Part shown: positions 1-12,273 of the stretch, piece by piece
Layout of the letters: each line of letters opens with the position of its first letter
Numbering within the stretch: the stretch's first letter is position 1
NCBI RefSeq assembly: GCF_001540865.1
Contig: NC_033621.1
Location: 15,126,213 to 15,190,212 of the forward strand
Direction: 5' to 3'
Source of the DNA: Ananas comosus
Lineage: Eukaryota; Streptophyta; Magnoliopsida; Poales; Bromeliaceae
DNA: 64,000 bases
Made by a program: the position numbers and the translations under genes
The notes under the pieces: model-generated
What the model saw: only the letters and a program-made list of their open reading frames with translations
Database searches by the model: none
What the model was told of the DNA's origin: nothing

Positions 1-782
1 CCAAAACTCCAAGGTTTAGAAGCTAGGGTTCAAGAGCCTACCTCTTGTGCTACACCAAAGAGAAGAGGAGAGGGAGATGAAGTTGCCCAAAGCCATCTTC
101 TTGATCTCCTTCTTCTTCTCCTTCCTTTCCTTCTCCTTCTTTTCCTTCCTCTCCTTCTTGTTCTTCTCCTTCTCCTTTCTTTTCTAGAGAGAGAGAGAGA
201 GCAATGAGAGAGAATGAGAGGGAGAAAATGAGAGTGTGAGGGAGAGAGAGGGCTCAGCCCACTCTAATAAAGGCCATTTTGCATAAAAACTCCTCAACTT
301 TCCATCAACTGCACAGCCCTTACTGGGCAGTTTTCGCGCGGAGGGACCGGTCTCCCCTACTTGGGACCGGTCCCCGAGAGCTTCCCTCGGGCACACGCGT
401 TCAGGAACCTGTCTCTCCCCGGGAGACCGGTCCTCACCTGAGAGACCGGTCCCCGAGAGCTCAATTTTCAGGACTTAGCCAATTTTTGGCAATTCTCGCT
501 GGGACCACGTTCGGAAACCGGTCTCTCTCTGCCAGAGACCGGTTGCCTTAAGCAACCCCGCTACACCCAACCGAGGGAACCGGTCTCTCACCTGCAGGGA
601 CCGATCCCCGAGAGCAACATCAGCCCAATGATGCCATTTGCATCATTAGCTCTCGCGGACTCAACTCCAAAGCACTTTTTATGTTTCGGACATTTCCAAC
701 TCCCACAAAGGGTGCACTCTCGTCAGTTAGTCGATGCTGGATGAAGTACAATTCTTGGATTTCGAGAATTCACTTCCTTACA
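1..782 (-). repeat. 3' LTR of the Tekay-like element (partial)
   Basis: This stretch repeats 7858-8652. Read on the minus strand it begins TGTAAGGAAGTG directly after the polypurine tract. It contains a pyrimidine-rich tract on the + strand (about 99-182), a GA run, and seven intact ACCGGT palindromes between 346 and 584, usually as GAGACCGGTC or GGGACCGGTC. The distal part of the LTR lies outside the window. Confidence 0.9.
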
Positions 783-795
783 TCCTCTCCTCCTT
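783..795 (-). other. Polypurine tract
   Basis: On the minus strand this reads AAGGAGGAGAGGA and abuts the TG that starts the 3' LTR. This is the standard plus-strand priming site of an LTR retrotransposon. Confidence 0.8.
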
Positions 796-853
796 AAAAG
801 GAGTTTCGTCCTCGAAACTAACTCAATTCTTTTTTTTAATTCAAATTCGTACC

Positions 854-3800
854 TTACTCTTCAAATAAATGAGGATGGTGTTTTCTCATCAGATCCTCGA
901 GTTCCCAGGTGGCTTCGCGATCCTCGTGATTGCTCCACCTGACCTTCACATAAGGAATTTCTCGATTCCTCAACTTTCGCACCTCTCGGGCGATAATCCC
1001 TACCGGAAACTCTTCATAGCTCAAGTCTCCTTGAAGTTCCGGCGGTTCATATAGCATTGCATGCTCAGGGTCGTGAATATACTTGCGAAGGTTGGAGACA
1101 TGGAACACATTATGTACATCCGCAAGCTTCGGTGGTAAAGTAAGTCGGTAGGCCACCGTGCCGACTCGCTCCAATATCTCATATGGTCCAATATATCGGG
1201 GACTTAGCTTTTCCTGCACTCTGAACCGCTTCACACCCCGCATCGGTGAAACCTTTAAGAACACACGGTCACCCACCGCGAATTCTATATCTCGACGGCG
1301 CCTATCTGCATAGCTTTGCTGTCTCGATTGCGCTGTGAGCAATCTCTTGCGAGCAAGGCGGACTTTCTCTTTCGTTTCTCGCAACACATCTGGGCCGAAC
1401 TCAGCGCGCTCACCAACATCGCTCCAGTGTATAGGAGATCGACACGTCCGCCCATAGAGAGCCTCGAACGGTGCCATCTCCACACTAGCATGATAACTGT
1501 TATTGTAGGCGAACTCGGCCATAGGTAGATGGTCACACGAACTTCCCTTATAATCAATAACACACGCTCGCAACATATCCTCCAGAGTTTGAATAGTTCT
1601 CTCTGTTTGCCCATCGGTCTGAGGATGAAATGCGGTGCTAAAGTCGAGCCGTGTGCCAAGGGCTTCCTGCAGGCTCTTCCAGAAGTGTGAAGTGAACCGG
1701 GGGTCACGATCCGACACGATCGACTTCGGCACCCTATGCAGTCTCACTATCTCGTAAAGATATACCTGCGCTAACTTGTCACCTGACCACGTGGTGTGGA
1801 TCGGCAAGAAGTGAGCCGACTTAGTTAATCGGTCCACAATTACCCAAATTGCATCATGGCCGCCCGTTGAGCGAGGCAAGCCGACCACGAAGTCCATTGA
1901 TATGTCCTCCCATTTCCAAACGGGGATTGGTAGGCTTTGAAGCTTTCCCGCTGGAAATCGACGCTCGGCCTTCACTTGTTGGCATGTTAAGCACTTTGCC
2001 ACAAAACGTCCAATATCGCTCTTCATTCCCGGCCACCAATAGTGCATTTTTAGTCCTTGATACATCTTGGTGCCGCCCGGGTGATCAGCATATAGAGATC
2101 GGTGTGCTTCTTGTAGAATCAATTCACGAAGCTCTCCATCTTTCGGCACACACCATCGGTTTCGAAACCGAAGCGTACCATCGGCGTCTACCTTGAAATC
2201 GCCGCCATGCCCTTCCTCGATGTTTCGCCGCACCTTTTGGAGCTCTGGGTCTGCAGGTTGCAGATCTTTAATCCTCTCCAACAAGGTCGGTTGGACAACG
2301 AGTGCCACCAGCTGGGTTGGGACCTCGGGAGCGACCACTTCAAGGTTCAATCGCTCCATATCCAGCCAAAGGGGTGTTTGCTGGGTAACATCAAAAGTGA
2401 GGTTCTTCGCCGACTTCCTACTTAGTGCGTCCGCAACCATATTTGCCTTCCCGGGGTGGTAGAGGATATCAACATCATAATCCTTTAACAGCTCCAACCA
2501 CCGCCGCTGACGCATATTGAGCTCCTTCTGTGTAAACAGGTACTTCAAGCTCTTGTGGTCGGTATAGATCTCACAATGGGCACCATATAAGTAGTGCCTC
2601 CACAACTTCAAGGCGAAAATCACCGCCGCTAGCTCCAAATCATGAATGTGGTAGTTCTTTTCATAGCTCTTCAGTTGACGGGATGCATAAGCAATCACCT
2701 TCCCGTTTTGCATCAATACACACCCCAACCCAAGATAGGAGGCATCGCTGTAGACTACGAAGTCTTCGCCCTGCACCGGTAGAGCGAGCACCGGAGTCGA
2801 AGTCAACCTTTGCTTCAACTCCTTAAAACTCCGATCGCACTCTTCGCTCCATACGAACTTGGTACCTTTCTGAGTCAGGCGGGTAAGTGGAATCACTATC
2901 TTGGAAAAGCCTTCCACAAACCGCCTATAATAGCCCGCAAAGCCCACGAAGCTTCGAACCTCCGTGACATTTGTTGGGCGCGGCCAATCCTTGATTGCCT
3001 CCACTTTCCTCGGGTCTACAGAAACTCCACCCGCGGAAATCACATGCCCTAAGAAGGCGACCTCGCGAAGCCAAAAGTCACACTTCTTCAATTTAGCATA
3101 TAGCTTCTCTTCCCGAAGGACTTGAAGCACTGTTCTCAAATGCTCGGCATGTTCCTCGTCACTACGAGAATAGACCAATATGTCGTCTATGAAGACCACG
3201 ACAAATCGATCCAAATACTTCTTGAAGACACGGTTCATCAAATCCATAAACGCCGCTGGAGCATTCGTGAGTCCAAATGGCATGACCGTGAATTCGTAGT
3301 GTCCATACCGCATGCGAAACGCAGTCTTCTGCACATCCTCCGGCTTGATCTTCAGTTGGTGATAGCCGGATTGCAAATCTATCTTTGAGTACACACACGA
3401 CCCCTGCAACTGATCGAACAAGTCATCGATTCGGGGTAGTGGGTACTTATTCTTGATCGTTACTCTGTTCAATTCTCGATAGTCGACGCAGAGTCGAAAC
3501 GATCCGTCTTTCTTCCTTACGAACAACACCGGGGCTCCCCATGGCGATACACTTGGCCGGATAAATTGCTTGTCAAGGAGGTCTTGCAGTTGACTCCTCA
3601 ACTCCTTCAATTTCGCCGGCGCCATTCGATACGGAGCCTTCGAGATCGGTGCGGTATCGGGAACCAAGTCTATGACGAACTCGATCTCCCGATCAGGTGG
3701 TATCCCCGGCAACTCCTTAGGAAATACATCCGAGAACTCCCGCACCACCGATAGCTCCTCTATCGTTGGAGCTACCGCTCCACTTCCACAACGGTCGCTA

Positions 3801-3880
3801 GGAATGCCGTGCAACCGCTGTTGACTAATTTCCTTGCTCTCGTCGCCGACACCGTCGTGACGAAGCACGAGCTTTGACAA
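854..3880 (-). CDS. Retrotransposon pol: RT, RNase H, integrase, chromodomain
   Basis: An open frame of 1008 codons. Reverse transcriptase covers roughly residues 60-270, with the FIDD catalytic box near 231-233 and the [11 protein letters not shown] block near 165. RNase H follows, with candidate acidic residues D379, E416, D441 and D484. Integrase shows its HHCC zinc site (H593, H600, C630, C633) and a D663, D724, E760 triad with the classic 35-residue D-E gap. The C-terminus (about 953-1005) has a chromodomain-like YEEFPVGII...[12 protein letters not shown] segment that would steer integration to chromatin. The ORF start is not a natural one: protease should lie upstream in the same polyprotein but is in another frame, so a frameshift near 3880-3890 separates them. 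The polymerase part looks intact; the element as a whole does not. Confidence 0.93.
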   Translation of the reverse strand: MSKLVLRHDGVGDESKEISQQRLHGIPSDRCGSGAVAPTIEELSVVREFSDVFPKELPGIPPDREIEFVIDLVPDTAPISKAPYRMAPAKLKELRSQLQDLLDKQFIRPSVSPWGAPVLFVRKKDGSFRLCVDYRELNRVTIKNKYPLPRIDDLFDQLQGSCVYSKIDLQSGYHQLKIKPEDVQKTAFRMRYGHYEFTVMPFGLTNAPAAFMDLMNRVFKKYLDRFVVVFIDDILVYSRSDEEHAEHLRTVLQVLREEKLYAKLKKCDFWLREVAFLGHVISAGGVSVDPRKVEAIKDWPRPTNVTEVRSFVGFAGYYRRFVEGFSKIVIPLTRLTQKGTKFVWSEECDRSFKELKQRLTSTPVLALPVQGEDFVVYSDASYLGLGCVLMQNGKVIAYASRQLKSYEKNYHIHDLELAAVIFALKLWRHYLYGAHCEIYTDHKSLKYLFTQKELNMRQRRWLELLKDYDVDILYHPGKANMVADALSRKSAKNLTFDVTQQTPLWLDMERLNLEVVAPEVPTQLVALVVQPTLLERIKDLQPADPELQKVRRNIEEGHGGDFKVDADGTLRFRNRWCVPKDGELRELILQEAHRSLYADHPGGTKMYQGLKMHYWWPGMKSDIGRFVAKCLTCQQVKAERRFPAGKLQSLPIPVWKWEDISMDFVVGLPRSTGGHDAIWVIVDRLTKSAHFLPIHTTWSGDKLAQVYLYEIVRLHRVPKSIVSDRDPRFTSHFWKSLQEALGTRLDFSTAFHPQTDGQTERTIQTLEDMLRACVIDYKGSSCDHLPMAEFAYNNSYHASVEMAPFEALYGRTCRSPIHWSDVGERAEFGPDVLRETKEKVRLARKRLLTAQSRQQSYADRRRRDIEFAVGDRVFLKVSPMRGVKRFRVQEKLSPRYIGPYEILERVGTVAYRLTLPPKLADVHNVFHVSNLRKYIHDPEHAMLYEPPELQGDLSYEEFPVGIIAREVRKLRNREIPYVKVRWSNHEDREATWELEDLMRKHHPHLFEE

Positions 3881-4281
3881 GCCCGATATGCGAACTCCTC
3901 TTGTCCTGGCTCACGAAATGTGATCACCCTGCTCTTGCAGTCGATCGTTGCGTGATACTTCGAGAGCCAGTCCATACCCAGAATGACGTCGTAAGCCTCA
4001 AGCTTTGTGAGTTCTAGCGTCCGGATAGGCATAATCCAGCCGCCTATTTGTACTGGACATGACGCACACTCCGAGTAGGTGTTAAACATTGACCCAGGGC
4101 CCTCCACTCGCTACTTGTCACTCGCTTCTATATGTATGCCATGCATGCGTGCGAATGATCTACTTATGAATGAATGCGTGGCTCCTGTATCAAATAAAGC
4201 CCTGGAGCGAACTCCGTCAATTAAAACCATACCTGCCACAAGGCGATGCTCCTCTGCCTCCGCAGGCTCCTCAGCTTGGAC
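3881..4281 (-). pseudogene. Retrotransposon aspartic protease region, broken
   Basis: The minus strand encodes an FDTGATHSF-type active site (DTG codons at about 4183-4191) and, further on, ILGMDWL near 3975-4000, which are the flap/core signatures of retropepsins in Gypsy elements. The frame is interrupted by stops near 4110 and 4282, and the downstream end is out of frame with the polymerase ORF. Protease would cleave the gag-pol polyprotein; this copy cannot do so as one protein. Confidence 0.8.
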
Positions 4282-5630
4282 CTAAGCGGCGAACACCCGT
4301 CCGCTCGAGGCCGATCGCATCACTTCAGGTTGACGCGGCATCATCGCGCGTCCAATTGACGCGGCCGTCGGTGGAGCTCCTCCATAGTGAGCCGAAATCG
4401 CCGGCGCCGATGCAATCGAGGGGGCAGGTGAGGCTCCTCCTCCCGGGCAATTCGAATAAAGTGCCCCGGCTGCCCGCACTTGTAGCACTTGCCTCGGCCT
4501 TGTTCACAGCGCGAGACCGGATGGTCTCCGCTGCATATCATGCATCGCCGCACTCCACCGCCCTTCTATTGAGTGCGCGCATACTTCGGGGGCTTCTTGT
4601 TACGTGTCTGTCCCCCCGAACTATCGCCACCTTGGCGTTTCTTGCCCTTGTCCTTGGACTCGGCCAAAGCCTCACGCTTCTCTCGAACGTGGGCATCTCC
4701 GTGCTCCGCCCATAGGGCTCGATCAAAGACCTCCGCAAAGGTCGTGAGCTTAAGTATCTGCACGGCCTTATAGATTCCCGGCCGAAGTCCTCGCAAGAAC
4801 CACTCGGCCCGGTCCTGGTCATCCTTCACAACATCCGGGACATAATCAATAAAATGGGAGAATTCTTGTTCATACTCCGCCACTAAACGGTCCCCTTGCT
4901 CTAGCTTGCGAAATTTCTCCTTGAGCTTCCGCTTCAATGTGTCGGGGAAGTAGTTGGCGAACATCTCCCGCTTAAATTCTTCCCACAGCATCGGCGGAAG
5001 GCCGGGAAGCCGATCCCATTTGATGCGCTTTCACCAAACCTTCGCCGCCTTCTCCAAGCAGTGGGTGGCGAGATACACCTTGTTCTTCTCCAAGGTACGC
5101 AAGTCATCGAAGAGGGTCTCCATCGAGTCGATCCAAGACTCGACCATCTCCGGTTCCACCTTCTCACCCTCAAAAGTTGGCGGATGGAACTTGTTGAACT
5201 TGATAAGAGCCGCGAATGCGCGCTCTCCCTCCACGTCTTCGGCCGACACATCGGGTATAGCCGATCCCGATGCCGCCTGTGGTGCGATCGCTGGCGGTGG
5301 GCGGGCCGTCACCGGAACCGCCGCTATGCCCTCACCCTCTGCCGCTCTAGGTATGTGAGTCGAGGGTGCGGGCGGACCACCGCCTTCATTTGCCGTCGCA
5401 GCCGCCGCCGCGATCTGCCGCTCCAATAGATCCTGGAGCCGCTCGAATCGGGTCTCCTGGCGCTGCACCACATTGGTTAGCGCGGTCACCTGCGCTTCCA
5501 ACCGATCGATCACGCTCGGTTCCTCCTGCTCAGGCACCTCAGGAGTCGGTGCTGGGGCAGTTCTACGTGTGTAGCGTCTTAGAGACATTAGACCCTGAAA
5601 CGCAAATACTCGGTCAGTCATCTTAACCAA
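4282..5630 (-). pseudogene. Retrotransposon gag, broken
   Basis: Gag starts at the ATG near 5630. An N-terminal coiled segment (ALTNVVQRQETRFERLQDLL) is followed by the retrotransposon gag domain (HPPTFEGEKVEPEMVESWI), interrupted by an in-frame stop at 5031-5033. The same frame resumes at once (about 4991-4566) with EEFKREMFANYFPDTLKRKL and a basic stretch, then meets a second stop at 4566. A CCHC zinc knuckle (CYKCGQPGHF) near 4470-4500 loses its last cysteine through an apparent one-base deletion, after which the reading continues in another frame. At least two stops and one frameshift make this capsid protein non-functional. Confidence 0.85.
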
Positions 5631-5936
5631 TTACCTCGTCGCATTTACGACACAAGACAACTCAACCACAAACTCGGGCGGAAGCACACAAGTGCACTCG
5701 TTCTAGGCTCTTGGTATCATGTCGTCGACCGCTGACACAACCACCTCAAGACAAGAACTCATACAACTTGAATCCGTCTCTAATCACAACTAGAGACATA
5801 TACCAACTTCGACCCAATCGAATTAACTTTCGTCGTCGCTATAGGTTCACGTTTCGCTCACGCACCTATAACCTTAAGGCTTACCATCCTAGGGTCTCCT
5901 AGGTCATCCTAGACTCTCTCTTTACTTGCTCTTATC

Positions 5937-5948
5937 GCTCTGATACCA
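5937..5948 (-). other. tRNA primer-binding site
   Basis: The minus strand reads TGGTATCAGAGC, the complement of the 3' end of plant initiator Met tRNA, eight bases inside the 5' LTR boundary. This is the usual primer for many plant Gypsy elements. Confidence 0.85.
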
Positions 5949-5955
5949 AAACAGC

Positions 5956-8652
5956 TGTCACGCCATGCCCCGAAACCACTACCAATTTGGCACGGTTCGG
6001 CCGCGGCGGCGGGCCGCCGAACGGACAGCTCATCCCCTGTCCGCCCAAGGCTCAGCAATAGGAATGTGTACAAGAATTTACCCAGAAAAATTAAATTCTA
6101 TACATGCACATTCACCAGGGCACGAACAGTGCCAACAGTACGAGAGCAAGCAATCCACAAGATAAACAAGTGAAATAAAGAGAGTACCTTGCTAACTATT
6201 ACAATAGTTCCAACATTCTCATTTACATCATTTTCTTTAAATGAATACATTTGTCATCCAAAATACATAGCTCTCCAAATCCTCACCTACAAGGAATCTC
6301 TCTCTCAATACATAGGTGACTGATGCAAAAAGGAAAGCTACTATACTATCACGGTCTCACTGGTCGGGCGCGACGCCCTTGCCGCTGTCCTCTCTCTGCA
6401 GCCTTGAACCTACCACTAGAAATAGAGTGGGGTGATAACTATCTTCCATAGTTCCCAGTGGGCTCGGCCGCCGACTCTGCCGATCTCCCCACTAGGTCCA
6501 AGTGGGCACAAGTAACAACAAATAGATAGATAGATAGATATGTATCTGAAAGCTGTAAATGGAATAGTAGGAAAACTATGCTACTATGCCCATAATCATG
6601 AATATGAATGCATGCATCATATAATAAAGGTTTGCTACCATGCTAACAAATTCGATCCATGTTCGAATAGCAATGTTCAATGACATTATTTAACCTTTAC
6701 TCTTTCTATTTACCCAATCTGTGGCGAGACCCTAGGGCTCGCCCATGACTCACCTTTCAATCCCAAAGTGGGGAGGGAGCTCCAAGTGCACCCAAGCCAG
6801 GGACCGTCTGCAGACCTCCATGTGGTCCGGACCTCCAAGTGGTCCTAGTCGCACGACACTCCGGAGTGCTCGACGACAATCCCCTTCATGTGGGGATTGG
6901 ATGGCTATACCATCCCAAACGCAGACTGTGAGCTAGATCTATCCTCTCCAAGTGAGGATGCCCTACATCTAGGGTCAATACCCAATCCAATCCTCTCCAA
7001 GTGAGGAAGCACTATACCTGGGGTCCACAACCCAATCAAATCCTCTCCAAGTGAGGAAGCCCTACCACTAGGGTCAATATCTCTTGCGGGATCATTTGTT
7101 CCTGACATTCATGCAACGCTATTTAGGTTGTCTAAATTCATTGTTCACAAGGCATCTTCTAAGGGATCCACCTATCCCTAGGTCCATCGACCTCTAGTGC
7201 CATTACACTACATTAATGCCACTCGTCATCATTCAATATTTGGATGCCACTCGTATGTTCTTTAACATTAACAATACTTTCTATGTCATCAACACCCCCA
7301 TCGGGTTCATCTCTATCTTTAGCATCATAGGATCCGCCTTCCGACCCAATCCTCACCTATCTAGTTACCAAGCGTTCCAAGTACACTAGGTTATCATTTA
7401 TAAAGCATAAGGAATGGTATTACTATGCAATCCTACAATGCAACATGAAGAGATGAGATTAAAATGCAATCTAACACATAGAAAGGAGTTCGAAAGCTTC
7501 GGGATAACACCCCCCACCTTTAATCGATGTAGAGGCTTGGAAAATCCTTCTCGGTGAGCTCTACGAAAAGGCTTTAGCCTTCCTCACCCGAATCAACACT
7601 AGCCCGGCCCGATTTTGCCTAGAACTTCACGTCGGTTCGCCGAATGCCGAAATCGACTTCGCCCCCGCGTTTTGTGACCTAACAATAGGGTTTCCAAGAC
7701 TTCAAATGAGATCAATCTCATATTTTCACAAAAACCCCATTTTGGAGCCCTAGGTTTGCACCTATAGCAAACCACCCAAGAAATCCCTAAATTCTTGGGA
7801 TTGATCTATTTAGAAGCTAGCTTAGGGTTCATTTGACCCATTCCAAAGCATCAAAACCCAAAACTCCAAGGTTTAGAAGCTAGGGTTCAATAGCCTACCT
7901 CTTGTGCTACACCAAAGAGAAGAGGAGAGGGAGATGAAGTTGCCCAAAGCTTTCTTCTTGATCTCCTTCTTCTTCTCCTTCCTTTCCTTCTCCTTCTTTT
8001 CCTTCCTCTCCTTCTTGTTCTTCTCCTTCTCCTTTCTTTTCTAGAGAGAGAGAGAGCAATGAGAGAGAATGAGAGGGAGAAAATGAGAGTGTGAGGGAGA
8101 GAGAGGGCTCAGCCCACTCTAATAAAGGCCATTTTGCATAAAAACCCCTCAACTTTCCATCAACTGCACAGCCCTTACTGGGCAGTTTTCGCGCGGAGGG
8201 ACCGGTCTCCTCGACTTGGGACCAGTCCCCGAGAGCTTCCCTCGGGCACACGCGTTCGGGAACCGGTCTCTCCCCGGGAGACCGGTCCTCGGGAGACCGG
8301 TCCTTACCTCAGAGACCGGTCCCCGAGAGCTCAATTTTTAGGACTTAGCCAATTTTTGGTAATTCTCGCTGGGACCACGTTCGGGAACCGGTCTCTCTCT
8401 GCCAGAGACCGGTTGCCTCAAGCAACCCAGCTACACCCAGCCGAGGGAACCGGTCTTTCACCTGCAGGGACCGGTCCCTGAGAGCAACATCAGCCCAATG
8501 ATGCCGTTTGCATCATTAGCTCTCGCGGACTCAACTCCAAAGCACTTTTTGTGTTTCGGACATTTCCAACTCCCACAAAGGGTACACTCTCGTCAGTTAG
8601 TCGATCCTGGATGAAGTACAATCCTCAGATTTCGAGAATTCACTTTCTTACG
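5956..8652 (-). repeat. 5' LTR of the Tekay-like element
   Basis: About 2.7 kb. On the + strand it starts TGTCACGCC next to the primer site and ends CTTAC at 8651, where the other copy has CTTACA; the terminal A appears mutated to G. It includes a (TAGA)n run (6522-6540), three tandem copies of a 49-50-bp unit starting at 6942, 6991 and 7041 (core CCTCTCCAAGTGAGGA), a long pyrimidine tract (about 7960-8040), and nine ACCGGT palindromes (8201-8475). Long LTRs of this size are typical of the Tekay/Del group. Confidence 0.88.
6942..7090. repeat. Tandem repeat, three copies of about 50 bp, inside LTR
   Basis: The core TCCTCTCCAAGTGAGGA recurs with a 49-50-bp spacing at 6942, 6991 and 7041, each followed by a variable CCCTA...AGGGTC segment. 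The core is itself a weak inverted repeat (CCTC...GAGG). Confidence 0.75.
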
Positions 8653-8991
8653 CTGGTGGTGGTACTACTGTAGCTGGTGCTGCCGCTGGAGTAGTCGGGG
8701 GTGGAACTGGCTGCTCTGGGGCGGTGCTTTGCGGCGAAACTAGCCTCTCGCACAACCTCTCCAACAACTCCCCCTGCCGCCTCGTCATCTCAGTCAAAGC
8801 AGCCAACTGCACACTCAAATCAGGGAATGCGCTCGCCTCCGGTCGGACACTCCGCTCTACAACGGGGGGTGTACTCACATCTGGTCGTGTACTCTGCTCT
8901 GCCTGTTTTGGCATCTCAGAAGGTCCCGCACAATCCTGTGCCAACTGGGCACGCTCTCGCAATGACGGTCGACTATGACGGCAATACATAG
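8653..8991 (-). pseudogene. gag N-terminus of a second Gypsy element, truncated by insertion
   Basis: The minus strand is open for about 113 codons from the ATG near 8989: a basic start, a leucine-rich coiled stretch (QLAALTEMTRRQGELLERL) and a proline/alanine linker, the same plan as the N-terminus of gag in the first element. It stops exactly where the first element's LTR begins, so the rest of this host element lies to the left, outside the window. Only the N-terminal part of gag is present. Confidence 0.72.
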
Positions 8992-9264
8992 CTGCACGAA
9001 ACAGAACGGGGTCAGATCAACCAACACTCTCGACCCAATCAACGAAAGTCCAAAAGGCGGCACTTGTTGCTCCTCAAAAGTATGTCGTCTGGAGCCAACA
9101 TAATTTTGCAGGCCAAAACAAGCACTCCTTCAATCACTCACCCCACTCTAGGAGGAGTTTAAACAACTAATCATTGACTTTCGCGATAAATCACGCCTCT
9201 CGCGTCTCGCCTTCCTAAAGTTTGCAAAACTTAGGTTTCCTAGGTCCCAACGACCTAATACTGA

Positions 9265-9276
9265 GCTCTGATACCA
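9265..9276 (-). other. tRNA primer-binding site of the second Gypsy element
   Basis: On the minus strand this reads TGGTATCAGAGC, complementary to initiator Met tRNA. It lies eight bases from the LTR start at 9285. The 270 bases between it and the gag ATG are leader without a gene. Confidence 0.82.
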
Positions 9277-10764
9277 ATTTAATCTGTCACGCCCCGGATT
9301 ACTCGTTCCCCAGGCACGCCGACCAATCCGCCGTATACAAAGAATTTTTCCTGTATACAAAGCGTAGCTGTATCCGAACACAAACAATACTACAACCAGC
9401 AGTATAGAGCTGTACTGAGAATAAACAGGTAGATAAAAATCAGTTCTATATACATACACAAAATCCTGGTACAAAAGGACTCGCTCTGGCGAGTTACAAC
9501 AGCTGCATGTACATAAACTGGAAAGGAAACAAAATACCACTATCTACAGCAGGTGACCTCTATCACAGTGACTCGTCGGGTAGGGCTCTAGCTCGCGACG
9601 TCCTTGCCACGATCTGCCTCAGAAGCTGCAGCAGCCGGAACCGATAGCTCTGCAAAAAGAATAGTAACAACAGGGAGTGAGAACTACTGTAAAAACAAGT
9701 AGTCCTCAGTGGGTGCTGCTCTCAACACCGCTGGTCTACCCACTAAGTCTACAGGAGGAAGCAAAGATAGTAGAAAAAGCTGAAAATAAACTACAGCTAA
9801 AAGTCACTACACTATCTTGCTCTACTCTAACCAACTGTAGTAAATGTCAAAACTGACTCAATCTTACTATTTCACTCGGGCTGCCCAAACGGACCCACCC
9901 TGCCTGTATCCAGCTATACCGCACACCACCTCTAGGTAGCCGGCTCGAGAACTCTACAACAGAAACTGCGACACACATCGCACTGAAACCTCATTCCGGA
10001 ATGGCATTCGCGGGCGCGACCCACGAGTTTACAAGTGTCTCTGCCGAGCTCATTCGGCTCTCACAGGCTAAAGTCAAGTAACCGGTCTAATTGGTCTAAA
10101 AACCATAAGTCACGTGCTCTCGGCACAATCTAATGCCAAAATGGCGATCCGGGTCCACCGTCAACCCCGACGGCACCCAACAGTCCAGAACAGTCTGAAA
10201 GCTACTGTAAAATTAGGCTCGGCATTCCAGCACGAGCGTAACAGCAATCTAAACTATCTGGGGTATCCACCATGCCTATACTGTGGCGATACAAAAACAA
10301 CAATGGCTCTTAGAACTAAATCAGGTAGTTTAAACATATGACAGGTTCAAATCGCAGTTTTCTCCTAAGTCATATCCAAGTCCAACATGTGTAAGAGTAA
10401 ATACAATGCAATACTAAGCTCCAATTCAGATTTGTAAAAGAATACATCGAATCCATGAATTGAGCCAAAGACGATATACCGAACGCTACAACAAACACAT
10501 GTCGACTATATATGCATACATATAAGACAAACCGACGATAAACCCACCTCGATTGCTAATCCCAATCCGACGCGACGTCGAGAATGGCGGAATCGCACCC
10601 TCGCCCGGCCTCCTCGCGATACTACGACAACAAACGTACCCTCGAACGGTACCGCGGTGCGACGTCAACGACGATCCCCACCACCCGAAGCCTTCTCCAC
10701 GTACGGCTCAAGAACTATATAGAAAAGAAATTAAAGCAATGCACCCCCCCCTCCCCCCCCTCAA

Positions 10765-10917
10765 ATATTTAAGTTGATAAGCATGCATGGGGGGTAAGGT
10801 GCACGTGGCATCCTTATCCACAGCTAGCTTACCAACTCANAGATATTTAAGTTGAAAAGCATGCATGGGGGGTAAGGTGCACGTGGCATCCTTATCCACA
10901 GCTAGCTTACCAACTCA
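10765..10917. repeat. Direct duplication of 75 bp flanking an undetermined base
   Basis: 10765-10839 and 10843-10917 are near-identical (starting ATATTTAAGTTGA, one visible mismatch) and are separated by the only N of the window, at 10840. The pattern fits a gap closure that left the overlap in twice. Confidence 0.85.
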
Positions 10918-11450
10918 AAAAAAAAAAGAAACAAAATCAAGGATACTACAAATCCAACCATTCCGGATAGCACCACCCACCTCGTATCAATGTCAAGAAG
11001 CGAGAAATCAAGTGCCGCAATTTACCGTTGCCGTTTTGTCTCGACCCAAGCCTAACGAAGGTAAATTGGTGGTTTTCCTCAATATGATGACATAGCCTCA
11101 TAGGAACTCCAATTTGAGTTGCCCCACACGTCGATTTATCCTTCAACTAGAGATTTAAAAGATCAATTTGATTCAAAACCTTAGAGACAAATGCCCCAAA
11201 TCCAAGCCCTAGGTTTCATGAATATTCAAGAATATCAAAATCAATGGTAAACCCTTACCCAATCTAGCTTAAAATTATCTAGGAACCTCAAATACACTAA
11301 TTGTAGAGATTTAATACAAACCATAACTCAAATCCACCAATCTCATCCTGGCCACATAACTCTCCAAGCTTAATCTACTATTAGAGAGCTCCAAGCTTAA
11401 TCTCTAATTTCTCATCCAAAATCTCCTCTTTGGTGGAGAGATTTCAAGAT

Positions 11451-11566
11451 AGGGAGAGAGATGTAAGCTAGAGGGAAAGAGAGAATCCTCTCTCCACTTC
11501 TCTCGGGTAGGGAGAGAGATGTAAGCTAGAGGGAAAGAGAGAATCCTCTCTCCACTTCTCTCGGGT
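11451..11566. repeat. 58-bp tandem duplication
   Basis: Two adjacent copies (11451-11508 and 11509-11566) starting AGGGAGAGAGATGTAAGC and rich in GA/CT, inside the LTR. Confidence 0.85.
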
Positions 11567-12120
11567 TGGAGTGCACGAGTGAGAGAGAAATATGGCAACA
11601 TATTGGCCCCCGAACACATATTACAATTTTCAGTTTAGTACAGTTCAGATCGATATATTTTGTTGGAGCCCTTCTGAATGTTTGTTTGTGCTCAAATTTG
11701 ACAGTCAGGCTTGGTTAAAATTAATAAAAAGAACGTGATCTTAACTTTTCAGTTTTGAACTATTTTTGGTCACCGAAAAGTCTACCGACTAAAATCGTTA
11801 GCAGATAGCAGTCAGATTTTGTTTTTCACTTTTCGGGTATCGGAATGACATGAAACTTTAAATTTAGTTTCCGAAAAATAATTCCGACATATTCTCAAAT
11901 TTTCATAATTTTCTGACACTGTGAATTTTCTGCTAAAAGATTCGCTCCGTTCCTTACAGAAAATTCTAAATCTTCTGTTTTTATTTCAATTTCACAACAA
12001 ACTATTTCTAAATTATCTTTTATTTTTTTTCTAACCCAATAAAAATAGTATTTCACACTATTTTTATTTACACTTGATTTTACTAAAATATCCTTCAAAA
12101 TCTGCATTTTGCAGAACTGC

Positions 12121-12273
12121 TGTCACACCCCAATAATCCCACATCGGATAGGAATGGGGATGTGATTGGATATATAAGAGACTTAGACACTAGTAATAAT
12201 AACTGGACTTAAACATTTTGGGCCGGTGGTTGGGGCCAACGAGTTATTGTTGCTAGTGGGCTGGGTCGTTACA
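12121..12273 (+). mobile_element. Solo LTR of a TRIM-like element with target duplication
   Basis: A 153-bp unit that starts TGTCACACCCCAATAATCCC and ends GGGTCGTTACA, with the 5-bp duplication ACTGC on both sides (12116-12120 and 12274-12278). It contains a TATATAAG box. The same LTR family appears with primer site and internal domain at 21449-21770. A TSD-flanked single LTR is the footprint of LTR-LTR recombination. Confidence 0.85.

Larger units (their letters stand above)
1..8652 (-). mobile_element. Ty3/Gypsy chromovirus (Tekay/Del-like), left end outside window
   Basis: An LTR retrotransposon read on the minus strand. The order, from high to low coordinate, is 5' LTR (5956-8652), Met-tRNA-type primer site, gag, protease, RT-RNase H-integrase-chromodomain, polypurine tract, 3' LTR (1-782, cut by the window edge). 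The two LTR copies align from 1/7858 to their inner/outer ends with roughly 25-30 substitutions by eye, plus a 13-bp length difference, so the insertion is neither brand new nor ancient. It has landed inside the gag of another minus-strand Gypsy element, whose coding sequence resumes at 8653. Integrase-before-chromodomain order and the pol sequence point to the Tekay/Del group; the clade name is inference. Confidence 0.93.

Noticed and set aside
5061..5429. Plus-strand frames opposite gag of the first element
   Set aside because: Antisense shadows of a GC-biased coding region; no domain.
6942..7090. Three evenly spaced repeats considered as a CRISPR-like array
   Set aside because: Tandem repeat with diverged units inside a plant LTR; no spacers of constant length and no prokaryotic context.
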